This document shows, one piece after another, positions 1 through 6,624 of a stretch of 18,388 nt of DNA (position 1 is the first letter of the stretch; every line of letters begins with the position of its first letter). Location: positions 1-18,388 of the forward strand of contig DJVA01000023.1 in assembly GCA_002440705.1 (NCBI GenBank), written 5' to 3'. The notes under the pieces are model-generated. The model searched no databases, was not told the DNA's origin, and saw only the letters and a list, made by a program, of their open reading frames with translations. The stretch comes from Flavobacteriaceae bacterium UBA6268. Its GTDB lineage: Bacteria > Bacteroidota > Bacteroidia > Flavobacteriales > Flavobacteriaceae. Position numbers and translations under genes: made by a program.

Positions 1-1
1 C

Positions 2-1597
2 AAGATCAACATCATCGATACCCCTGGCCACGCCGATTTTGGAGGTGAAGTAGAGCGGGTCTTGAACATGGCCGATGGGGTGCTCTTGTTGGTAGATGCT
101 TTTGAAGGCCCCATGCCCCAAACGCGGTTTGTGTTGCAAAAAGCGCTCTCCCTTGGGAAAAAACCTTGTGTGGTCATTAACAAAGTGGACAAGGAAAATT
201 GTACCCCCGAAGAGGTTCATGAAGCGGTATTTGATTTGATGTTCGAATTGGGAGCAGAGGAGTGGCAGTTGGATTTCCCCACCGTTTATGGTTCGGCAAA
301 ACACAACTGGATGAGCGACGATTGGAAGCATCCAACCCAGTCCATCGAACCCCTTTTGGATATGGTTTTGGAACACATCCCTTCACCCATAACCAAAGAA
401 GGAAACCTGCAAATGCTCATTACCTCTTTGGACTATTCTTCGTTCACCGGTCGAATTGCCATTGGGCGTTTGGCAAGAGGAGTTATGAAGGAAAACATGC
501 CTATTTCTTTAGTGAAAAGAAATGGAACCATCCAAAAATCCCGCATCAAGGAAGTACATGTTTTTGAAGGCTTGGGAAGGAAAAAAGTTTCGGAAGTACA
601 TGCCGGGGATTTATGTGCTTTGGTAGGTTTGGAAGGCTTTGAGATTGGCGATACCATTGCCGATGCCGAAAACCCCGAGGCATTGCAAACCATTGCCATT
701 GACGAACCCACCATGAGCATGCTATTTGCCATCAACGATTCTCCATTTTTTGGTAAAGATGGCAAGTTTGTAACCTCACGCCATATTAAGGAACGTTTGC
801 AGCGGGAATTGGAAAAAAACTTGGCTTTGCGGGTAGAAGAAACCGACAGTGCCGATAAGTTTATGGTGTATGGACGGGGCGTGTTGCACCTTTCCGTTTT
901 GATTGAAACCATGCGAAGGGAAGGCTACGAACTTCAAATTGGACAGCCCCAAGTGATTATTAAGGAAATTAACGGTGTTCAACACGAACCGGTAGAGGAA
1001 TTAACCATCGACCTTCCAGAGGATCTAAGTGGACGTGCGATCGATATGGTGACTCTACGAAAAGGGGAAATGCACAGTATGGATGCTAAGGGCGATCGCA
1101 TGGTGTGCAAATTCATCATTCCCTCGAGGGGGATTATTGGATTGCGAAACCAATTGTTAACCGCAACGGCAGGGGAAGCCATCATGACCCATCGCTTTTT
1201 GGAATATCAACCCCTTAAGGGTACCATTCCCGGGCGTTTGAATGGAAGTTTGGTTTCCATGGAAAATGGAACCGCCATTCCGTATTCCATCGACAAATTG
1301 CAGGAACGCGGAAAGTTTTTCATCGATCCGGGAGAGGATATTTACGAAGGGCAGGTCATTGGAGAGAATTCGCGTCAGGACGACATGGTGGTTAATGTCA
1401 CCAAAACCAAGAAATTGACGAACGTTAGGGCTTCGGGATCGGACGATAAGGCGCGTATTGTTCCAGCCATTAAATTCTCCTTGGAAGAAGCGTTGGAATA
1501 CATCCAAAAGGATGAATACGTGGAAGTAACCCCAAATTATCTGCGCTTGCGTAAGATTTTATTGAAGGAAGTAGACCGAAAACGACTAAAACTTTAG
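2..1597 (+). CDS. typA: Translational GTPase TypA/BipA (5' end outside window)
   Basis: Ribosome-associated GTPase of the EF-G/LepA superfamily, acting in the cytoplasm in ribosome assembly and stress or cold adaptation. The reading frame is already open at base 2 and begins within the G domain: KINIIDTPGHADFGGEVERV holds the G3 motif (DTPGH), followed by the G4 motif NKVDK. The EF-G-like domain III/V region and the TypA-specific C-terminal domain follow (IIPSRGIIGLRNQLLTATAG, then NVRASGSDD), and the protein ends in LRLRKILLKEVDRKRLKL. About 531 residues are visible. TypA is usually about 600 residues, so roughly 70 to 80 N-terminal residues with the P-loop lie upstream. It is intact apart from the window edge and shows no sign of being part of the polysaccharide operon. 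It appears to be the housekeeping gene bordering that locus. Confidence 0.97.
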   Translation, partial: KINIIDTPGHADFGGEVERVLNMADGVLLLVDAFEGPMPQTRFVLQKALSLGKKPCVVINKVDKENCTPEEVHEAVFDLMFELGAEEWQLDFPTVYGSAKHNWMSDDWKHPTQSIEPLLDMVLEHIPSPITKEGNLQMLITSLDYSSFTGRIAIGRLARGVMKENMPISLVKRNGTIQKSRIKEVHVFEGLGRKKVSEVHAGDLCALVGLEGFEIGDTIADAENPEALQTIAIDEPTMSMLFAINDSPFFGKDGKFVTSRHIKERLQRELEKNLALRVEETDSADKFMVYGRGVLHLSVLIETMRREGYELQIGQPQVIIKEINGVQHEPVEELTIDLPEDLSGRAIDMVTLRKGEMHSMDAKGDRMVCKFIIPSRGIIGLRNQLLTATAGEAIMTHRFLEYQPLKGTIPGRLNGSLVSMENGTAIPYSIDKLQERGKFFIDPGEDIYEGQVIGENSRQDDMVVNVTKTKKLTNVRASGSDDKARIVPAIKFSLEEALEYIQKDEYVEVTPNYLRLRKILLKEVDRKRLKL

Positions 1598-1627
1598 GCA
1601 ATTAACTCCTAAAACTGGTTGTTTTTT
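1593..1627 (+). terminator. Weak terminator-like hairpin after typA
   Basis: A 6-bp inverted repeat (TTTAGG at 1593-1598, CCTAAA at 1608-1613, 9-nt loop) overlaps the typA stop codon, and a T6 run follows at 1622-1627. The stem is short and AT-rich and the T run is offset by 8 nt, so this is only a candidate. It sits where a boundary between typA and the surface-glycan block would be expected. Confidence 0.25.
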
Positions 1628-1664
1628 AGTTACTTTGTTACGGTTTTGTAAAATAAATGTTAGC

Positions 1665-1883
1665 ATGCGCTTTTTTTTGATGATTCACCTGTACTTCGAT
1701 CCTGGACTTGGGGCAATGATTGTTCAAGCCATAGTGGCTGCTGCCGCTGGGGTTTTGTTGTTTTCTAAAAATGTAATGTACAAGGTTAAAGCCTTTTTTG
1801 GATTGACCAAAAAGGCTGATGACACCTACGATTCCATAGACATTGAAGAGGACGAAACCCAAGAGCATGATTCAAAAAAATAA
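1665..1883 (+). CDS. Small YFDPG-motif membrane protein
   Basis: Predicted protein of 67 to 72 residues. The start is either ATG 1665 (MRFFLMIHLYFDP) or ATG 1680 (MIHLYFDPGLGAMIVQ). The visible plan is a YFDPGLGA motif at the N-terminus, one hydrophobic helix (about AMIVQAIVAAAAGVLLF), a short basic stretch (KNVMYKVKAFFGLTKK) and a strongly acidic tail. Small proteins with a YFDPGxGS-like motif and one membrane helix are, from memory, common next to polysaccharide or sulfatase-like genes; I know of no proven function. The gene overlaps the downstream methyltransferase by 17 nt in another frame, so the two are probably translationally coupled. If ATG 1680 is used, a T8 tract (1671-1678) lies just upstream of it. 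Likely role (inference): a membrane adaptor for the following enzymes. Confidence 0.8.
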   Translation: MRFFLMIHLYFDPGLGAMIVQAIVAAAAGVLLFSKNVMYKVKAFFGLTKKADDTYDSIDIEEDETQEHDSKK

Positions 1884-3249
1884 AGCACATCAAGCTTCTT
1901 TTAGGGACCCTTCTGGTTACGTTTTTAAGGATGGCGACACACTCCGTAGGTGCATTCAGCCCATTTATTTCAAACAGTATCGGCAATTAAAATCTTCTGG
2001 ATTTTTCGAACAACTCATCAAAAAAGGATTGCTGATTCCTCACGAAGAAACTACTGTTTCAGAAGAAGAAATTGTCATTACCCCTGAACAAATTCCGTTC
2101 ATTACACAACCTTACGAGTGGTCTTTTGAGCAATACAAACATGCGGCTCTATTAACACTGCAAATTCATAAATACGCACTTTCCAAAGGGTTTATATTGA
2201 AAGATGCCTCTGTGTACAATGTAACCTTCCATTGGGGAAAACCAATTTTTTTGGATACCCTCTCGTTCGATATTTATGAAGAAGGAACTCCTTGGAGAGC
2301 CTACAAACAGTTCATCATGCATTTCTTTGGCCCTTTGGTACTGGCCAAATACCATGGGACTGAAGTGTTTAAGATGATGCAAACCCATATTGACGGAATC
2401 CCAGTAAAATTGATTGCATCGCTACTTCCTAGAAAATCGAAATGGAACTCCACTTTGTTTACCAACATCCATCTTCTGGCTAAAATGGAACAAAAACACA
2501 GTGAAGATTATGAGGTGAAGACTCGAGTGGCGAAACTTTCAAAAAAATCCCAACAGAACATACTCGAAAATCTTTTTGACTTCATCAAAAACCTGAAGCT
2601 AAATGAGACCACCGAATGGGGAAATTACTATACCAAAACCAATTATGACGCCTCTGCATTTGATAAAAAAAAACAGATGGTACATACATGGGTAACAGCG
2701 CTTGCACCCCAGCGTTTAGTCGACATTGGCGGCAATGATGGGACCTTTGCCAGAACGGTCCTAAAAGATGTTTCGCATGTGATGGTTTCGGATATCGATA
2801 GTGCTGCTGTGGAACAAAACTATCTTGAATCGCGAAGGAATGGGGAAACCAATATGGTCCCTTTTGTATGTGACGTCCTTCAGCCTGCACCGGGTATAGG
2901 TTTCAATAATACTGAAAGGGATTCGCTTATCAATCGCTTAAAAGAATATGCCCCCGATGTTACCCTAGCATTGGCCCTTATCCATCATATCACACTCTCG
3001 GGAAACGTTCCTTTTGAAAAATCAGCCGAATTCTTTGCGAGTTTTTCCAAGTATTTGATTTTAGAATTTCCCAAAAGGGGAGACTCTTGGGTCGATTCAC
3101 TATTAAAACGGAAACGGGAATTCATCCACCATTTTGATTTTTACAATGTAGAAAACTTTGAACAGGGCTACACCGCCTATTTTGACGTGCACAAAAAGGA
3201 AACCGTTCCGGGCACAAACAGGATTCTCTATCTATTGAAAAGAAAATAA
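1867..3249 (+). CDS. Kinase-like / SAM-dependent methyltransferase fusion (NoeA-like)
   Basis: Predicted 460-residue cytoplasmic protein starting at ATG 1867 (MIQKNKAHQASFRDPSGYVF). An in-frame ATG at 1843 would add eight residues but lies deeper in the upstream gene. The C-terminal half is a class I SAM methyltransferase: motif I LVDIGGNDGTF (about 284-294), acidic motif II at VSDID (308-311) and a later ALIHHI segment (370-375). The N-terminal 200 residues contain LKDASVYNV (D113, N118) followed by GKPIFLDTLSFD (D130), resembling the catalytic-loop D...N and DFG-equivalent Asp of kinase-like folds. From memory, the arrangement matches proteins annotated as class I SAM methyltransferase or nodulation NoeA-like. 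An A9 tract (2665-2673) lies near the boundary of the two halves. The gene ends 4 nt before the first phosphatase-superfamily gene. Methylation of a surface glycan or its precursor is plausible; the substrate is unknown. Confidence 0.85.
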   Translation: MIQKNKAHQASFRDPSGYVFKDGDTLRRCIQPIYFKQYRQLKSSGFFEQLIKKGLLIPHEETTVSEEEIVITPEQIPFITQPYEWSFEQYKHAALLTLQIHKYALSKGFILKDASVYNVTFHWGKPIFLDTLSFDIYEEGTPWRAYKQFIMHFFGPLVLAKYHGTEVFKMMQTHIDGIPVKLIASLLPRKSKWNSTLFTNIHLLAKMEQKHSEDYEVKTRVAKLSKKSQQNILENLFDFIKNLKLNETTEWGNYYTKTNYDASAFDKKKQMVHTWVTALAPQRLVDIGGNDGTFARTVLKDVSHVMVSDIDSAAVEQNYLESRRNGETNMVPFVCDVLQPAPGIGFNNTERDSLINRLKEYAPDVTLALALIHHITLSGNVPFEKSAEFFASFSKYLILEFPKRGDSWVDSLLKRKREFIHHFDFYNVENFEQGYTAYFDVHKKETVPGTNRILYLLKRK

Positions 3250-3253
3250 TTAA

Positions 3254-4741
3254 TTGGTTTTGCTTTTGGAGAACAAGCTGCAACAACCGTTTTCAAAATC
3301 CCAAAAATTCAAGGTAGCTCTTGCCTCGGGATGGTATCCATTGTTGCATTATTACAATGGAAATTTCGACATTTCCGACTCTTGGGTTCAATTGGGCTTC
3401 ATGTTGGCTGTCTTCATTTTATTACCAATACTGTCTATATTTATAGCCCCAATTTTAATTAAATTCATAAAGGTTCCTATTTTACAGGAGCGTTACCCGG
3501 CGATTGTTAACTTTCTTTACTTTTTTGGACTACTAGCTTTTTTCATTCTTCATTTCAAAAAAAAAGCTACAGCTCTGGTAGTGGTGTTGGCATTTGTTCT
3601 TGGGTTTTGGCTATATAATTACCTTAAAAAAATTGTTTTGCTCCAGTTCCTTCTGGCTTTCATGAGTTTGGTTTTGTTGGTTCCCAAACTTTACTTCATG
3701 TTCAATTATGACTCGGATTGGACTCATGTGGAGACGTCACTATTGGAAACTAAATTCGTAAAAACACCCAATATCTACTTAATTCAGCCGGATGGTTATG
3801 CCAATCGGGAAGCCTTGGGAGCGCCCCCCTATTCCTTCGATAACTCTGATTTCGAACGGTGGTTAAGCCAAAAGGGTTTTGTGTCCTATGATGGCTTCAG
3901 GAGTAATTATTACTCCACCCTCACTTCCAATGCGTCCATGTTTGCCATGAAGCACCATTACTACCAAAACACCTATCCCGGAAACCTAAAAACCTATGGT
4001 TCCCAAGCGGTTATTGTTGGACAAAACAACGTTTTGTCTATTTTAAAGGGCAATGGTTATTCCTCGCATTTGATTACTGATAATTCCTTCTTTTTGACCA
4101 ATAGAAAGCTCGAGGCCTTCGATGATTGCAATATCCCTCAAGAAAGGGTGCTTCTTTACGATACGGGTGGTATTTATGGGATTGATATCGTAACCGATTT
4201 CCAAAAAATCATCGAAAAGCAAACAGGCAATAATTTTTATTTCATCGAGAAAACGCTTCCCAGCCATATCATGTATACGAATGCAGCATCAGAGGGTATT
4301 GAATTGGAGCGAGAACATTACCTCGAAAGATTGCAAGAGGCTAACGTATGGATTTCCGAGTTGGTGAAAATCATTGAAGCGCATGATGAAAACCCTCTAA
4401 TCATCCTTGCCGCGGATCACGGGGGTTTTGTTGGTTTAAAATCTGTGAAGGAAGTCGAAACCAAAAAATTAAATACTGCTGAGGCGAAGTCTGTTTTTGA
4501 AAGTATGCTGAGCATCAAATGGCCTTATGGTGACGTGCCCAATAACCTGGATCTGAAAAGTACCGTTAATTTGTTCAGAAATGTTTTTTCGTATCTAAGC
4601 GAAGAACCAGAACTTTTGAAAAAACAGGAAATCAATACGAGTTATTTGCCACTTTATGAAGGGCTTTCTGCAAAATATTATCAAGTTTTGGATAATGGTT
4701 TTAACTTTGGTTACAAACCCTTAAAAGACCCTAATCCATAG
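3254..4741 (+). CDS. Membrane sulfatase/alkaline phosphatase-superfamily enzyme, paralog 1
   Basis: Predicted 495-residue inner-membrane enzyme with an N-terminal block of about four or five hydrophobic helices (roughly residues 47-70, 84-100, 105-122 and 125-146, perhaps one near 24-34). A probably periplasmic catalytic domain begins at TPNIYLIQPDGYAN. Visible alkaline-phosphatase-superfamily signatures are the metal-ligand Asp in QPDGY (D180), a candidate Thr nucleophile in RSNYYSTLTS (T222), and AADHGG (D388, H389). The family includes sulfatases, phosphatases and phosphoethanolamine-type transferases, so the reaction cannot be assigned. No ATG lies near the N-terminus: TTG codons at 3254, 3260 and 3266 are the candidates, and comparison with the two paralogs does not decide between them. 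An A9 tract lies at 3557-3565. The next paralog starts 3 nt after the stop. Its counterpart to the PGH motif of the other two copies is LPSH. Confidence 0.85.
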   Translation: MVLLLENKLQQPFSKSQKFKVALASGWYPLLHYYNGNFDISDSWVQLGFMLAVFILLPILSIFIAPILIKFIKVPILQERYPAIVNFLYFFGLLAFFILHFKKKATALVVVLAFVLGFWLYNYLKKIVLLQFLLAFMSLVLLVPKLYFMFNYDSDWTHVETSLLETKFVKTPNIYLIQPDGYANREALGAPPYSFDNSDFERWLSQKGFVSYDGFRSNYYSTLTSNASMFAMKHHYYQNTYPGNLKTYGSQAVIVGQNNVLSILKGNGYSSHLITDNSFFLTNRKLEAFDDCNIPQERVLLYDTGGIYGIDIVTDFQKIIEKQTGNNFYFIEKTLPSHIMYTNAASEGIELEREHYLERLQEANVWISELVKIIEAHDENPLIILAADHGGFVGLKSVKEVETKKLNTAEAKSVFESMLSIKWPYGDVPNNLDLKSTVNLFRNVFSYLSEEPELLKKQEINTSYLPLYEGLSAKYYQVLDNGFNFGYKPLKDPNP

Positions 4742-4744
4742 CCG

Positions 4745-6214
4745 ATGTCGAAATTATCCGATTTTTTGAAAAGCGAAAGGCAGTATCCTATTCTTTATGG
4801 ATTGGCTGCTGGGCTCTATCCGGTGCTGTTTTATTTTTCGAATAACTATTCCTTAATTAATTCGGTAAGCCACTTTTGGTATTTCCTAATCGTATTTCTT
4901 TTGATCCCCATGGTGGGATTTTATGTAGCTAATCAAGTTTTCAAGCTTCCCAAATTGCAGAAATGGAAAAAGTATGTACTCCCTTTCCTGGGCGTATTTG
5001 TGTTTTTGTTCCTTTTGAAAATGTGCCTTTTTGGCGGACTCCAGAAAAAAATCATTGTTTTGATTATTGTGGTTTCAGGACTTACGAGCTATTTCTTGAA
5101 CAAACATTTCAAAAAACTGCTAGTGTTTCAACTGTTGTTGGCAGCCACAGGGCTTTATACAGCGTCCAACACCCTGATAAGTCAGATGAACTTTACAGAC
5201 CAATGGCAACACCTCGACGACGGGATATTGGAAGTTGATTTAAAACTTACCCCCAATTTCTACCTGATACAACCCGATGGCTATGTAAATTTCAGTGAAC
5301 TTGGACGGGGCTACTATCAATTCCCCGATTCCACGATGAAGAACTTTCTTCGAGAAAAGGGCTTTGTCAATTATCCCAATTTTCGATCCAACTATGCATC
5401 AACCCTTTCGACCAACAGTTCTTTGTTTTCAATGGCCCATCATTACTATAATAAAGGGTTTAGTTTCAGTGAAGCATTGAATGCAAGAAATGTGATAATG
5501 GGGAACAATAACGTACTTAAAATTTTGAAGCGGAATGGGTATACCACACATTTTATTTCGGAGCACTCTTATTTAATGCTCAATCGACCTAAAATTGCTT
5601 ACGATGATTGTAATTTCAGTTTAAAAGAGATCGGTTATATGTCCAGAGGCTTTGGCCATTTAAAAAATGTGATGGATTCTTTGGTGCCACAAATGCAAAG
5701 AATGGAGGATACCCCCAATTTCTTTTTTATTGAGTTTTTCAATCCTGGGCACATAGAAGGAAGAAAAGAAAACTCTGAAGGCGCGGAACAGGAAAGGGCC
5801 CTATGGTTGGAGAGCTTGGAAAGGGGCAATGTAAAATTGGAGGAATTAGTAACTACTATCATGGAATATGATGATGACCCCATGATTGTGATTATGGGCG
5901 ATCATGGCGGGTTTGTTGGGTTCAACTGCACCAACGAAATTTATCAAAAAACACAAGATAGAGACCTTATTTATTCAATCTATAGCAGCCAATTGTCCAT
6001 TAAATGGCCCAAGGGTTTTATCCCTAAACACCAAGAAGCTATTAAAACCCCAGTTAACCTGTTCAGAATTTTGTTTTCTGAATTAAGTGGTGAAGAAAAA
6101 TATTTGGATACCTTACAGCGAAACGAAAGTTACGTCATCATAAGTCAAGGAGCCCCAAAAGGTGTCTATCAATACATCGATGAAGAGGGTAACGTTGTTT
6201 TTAAAAAAAAGTAG
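4745..6214 (+). CDS. Membrane sulfatase/alkaline phosphatase-superfamily enzyme, paralog 2
   Basis: Predicted 489 residues from ATG 4745, with the same plan as its upstream neighbour: N-terminal hydrophobic helices to about residue 145, then an extracytoplasmic catalytic domain. Conserved elements are YLIQPDGY (D178), RSNYASTLSTNSS (candidate nucleophile T220), FFNPGHIEG (a His in the position of the usual P-x-H segment) and MGDHGGFVGF (D386, H387). Alignment by eye with paralogs 1 and 3 runs over the whole length, with identical short blocks such as FRSNY and DHGG but many substitutions elsewhere, so the duplications are old. Reaction and substrate are unknown; hydrolysis or transfer of a phosphate- or sulfate-linked group on surface glycan or lipid is an inference. 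The C-terminus ends in lysines encoded by an A8 tract directly before the stop. Confidence 0.87.
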   Translation: MSKLSDFLKSERQYPILYGLAAGLYPVLFYFSNNYSLINSVSHFWYFLIVFLLIPMVGFYVANQVFKLPKLQKWKKYVLPFLGVFVFLFLLKMCLFGGLQKKIIVLIIVVSGLTSYFLNKHFKKLLVFQLLLAATGLYTASNTLISQMNFTDQWQHLDDGILEVDLKLTPNFYLIQPDGYVNFSELGRGYYQFPDSTMKNFLREKGFVNYPNFRSNYASTLSTNSSLFSMAHHYYNKGFSFSEALNARNVIMGNNNVLKILKRNGYTTHFISEHSYLMLNRPKIAYDDCNFSLKEIGYMSRGFGHLKNVMDSLVPQMQRMEDTPNFFFIEFFNPGHIEGRKENSEGAEQERALWLESLERGNVKLEELVTTIMEYDDDPMIVIMGDHGGFVGFNCTNEIYQKTQDRDLIYSIYSSQLSIKWPKGFIPKHQEAIKTPVNLFRILFSELSGEEKYLDTLQRNESYVIISQGAPKGVYQYIDEEGNVVFKKK

Positions 6215-6231
6215 CAATTATGAAAGTAAGG

Positions 6232-6258
6232 TTATCGGCTTGGTTTTAATGCCGATGG
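6232..6258 (+). other. Stem-loop just after paralog 2
   Basis: ATCGGC (6234-6239) pairs perfectly with GCCGAT (6251-6256), and two G-U pairs can extend the stem to 8 bp; the loop is 11 nt. It lies 18 nt past the stop codon of paralog 2. No T run follows directly, so it does not look like a standard intrinsic terminator. It might stabilise the 3' end of the upstream message. Confidence 0.35.
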
Positions 6259-6488
6259 AACCGGTCTTTGGAGATTAGGTATGCATCAATACACTGAATT
6301 TGTTCAGAAAAATATTTTTTACATCCTCAATCAAAAGGATTTGCTGCAATACAAAAAGCTAAATTCTAGAAATACTCATTTGTTTGGAGGCTTTTGGGAC
6401 TTATCTAAGAGAGTGGGTACTACCGGAAATTTGGCTGTAGGCATATCCCAAAATCCTGATGGAGCTTTGTAAAAGGAACCGAATGAAA

Positions 6489-6518
6489 GGAAAGTTGTGG
6501 AAATGTGGACAACTTTTC
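6489..6518 (+). other. 10-bp stem-loop in the gap
   Basis: Bases 6489-6498 pair with 6509-6518 (core AAAGTTGT with ACAACTTT, one G-U pair); the loop is 10 nt. No T run follows. It is the most extended perfect inverted repeat in the gap and is a candidate RNA structure or protein-binding dyad upstream of paralog 3. Confidence 0.4.
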
Positions 6519-6544
6519 AGGGGTGTCAAAATTCCATCCATCCT

Positions 6545-6570
6545 ATTTTCACTATTTTAGTGGAAATTTT
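6545..6570 (+). other. 10-bp triloop hairpin followed by short T run
   Basis: Bases 6545-6554 pair with 6558-6567 (core CACTA with TAGTG plus an AT-rich extension and one G-U pair) around a TTT triloop. The 3' arm runs into four T residues (6567-6570). It could act as a weak terminator or as part of a structured leader. Confidence 0.4.
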
Positions 6571-6582
6571 AAAGTGCGATGA

Positions 6583-6621
6583 TCCGGATCTTTCAAGAAA
6601 ATAGATCTGGGCCGGTTTTTT
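6583..6621 (+). terminator. Terminator- or attenuator-like hairpin abutting the paralog 3 start
   Basis: Bases 6583-6591 pair with 6603-6611 (core GATCT with AGATC, 9 bp with two G-U pairs, 11-nt loop). CCGG follows, then T6 at 6616-6621, only 3 nt before ATG 6625. The 5' arm lies inside a 10-bp palindrome (GATCCGGATC, 6581-6590), so alternative pairings exist. A terminator-like structure this close to a start codon suggests attenuation or control of translation, but this is unproven. Confidence 0.35.
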
Positions 6622-6624
6622 CCC

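Larger units (their letters stand above)
6215..6624. other. 410-bp gap without a convincing gene; several hairpins
   Basis: This interrupts the tight spacing of the surrounding genes. One frame is open from 6230 to 6475 with an ATG at 6281 (63 codons). Its product, which includes HLFGGFWDLSKRVGTTGN, matches no family I recognise and has no clear ribosome-binding context, so I do not call it a gene. The stretch contains four stem-loops: 6232-6258, 6489-6518, 6545-6567 and 6583-6611. The last is followed by a T6 run that almost touches the next start codon. It could be a structured leader for paralog 3, an attenuator, or the remains of a deleted gene. Confidence 0.6.

Noticed and set aside
433..912. 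159-codon minus-strand open frame inside typA
   Set aside because: It is fully antisense to a well-conserved gene, and its translation has no recognisable motif and a composition typical of an antisense shadow.
1635..1664. TTG 1635 as start of the YFDPG small protein
   Set aside because: The extra residues (MLRFCKINVS) do not resemble the family, whose N-terminus normally begins just before the YFDPG motif; ATG 1665 or 1680 is preferred.
4963..5238. 91-codon plus-strand open frame inside paralog 2
   Set aside because: It is a different frame within a well-supported gene whose real frame carries the membrane helices and catalytic domain.
6281..6472. 63-codon open frame in the gap before paralog 3, as a real gene
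   Set aside because: No family match, no coupling to neighbours and no clear initiation context; kept only as an observation.
6581..6590. GATCCGGATC as an operator or restriction-type site of its own
   Set aside because: It is a 10-bp palindrome, but better explained as part of the overlapping hairpin; no second copy was noticed nearby.
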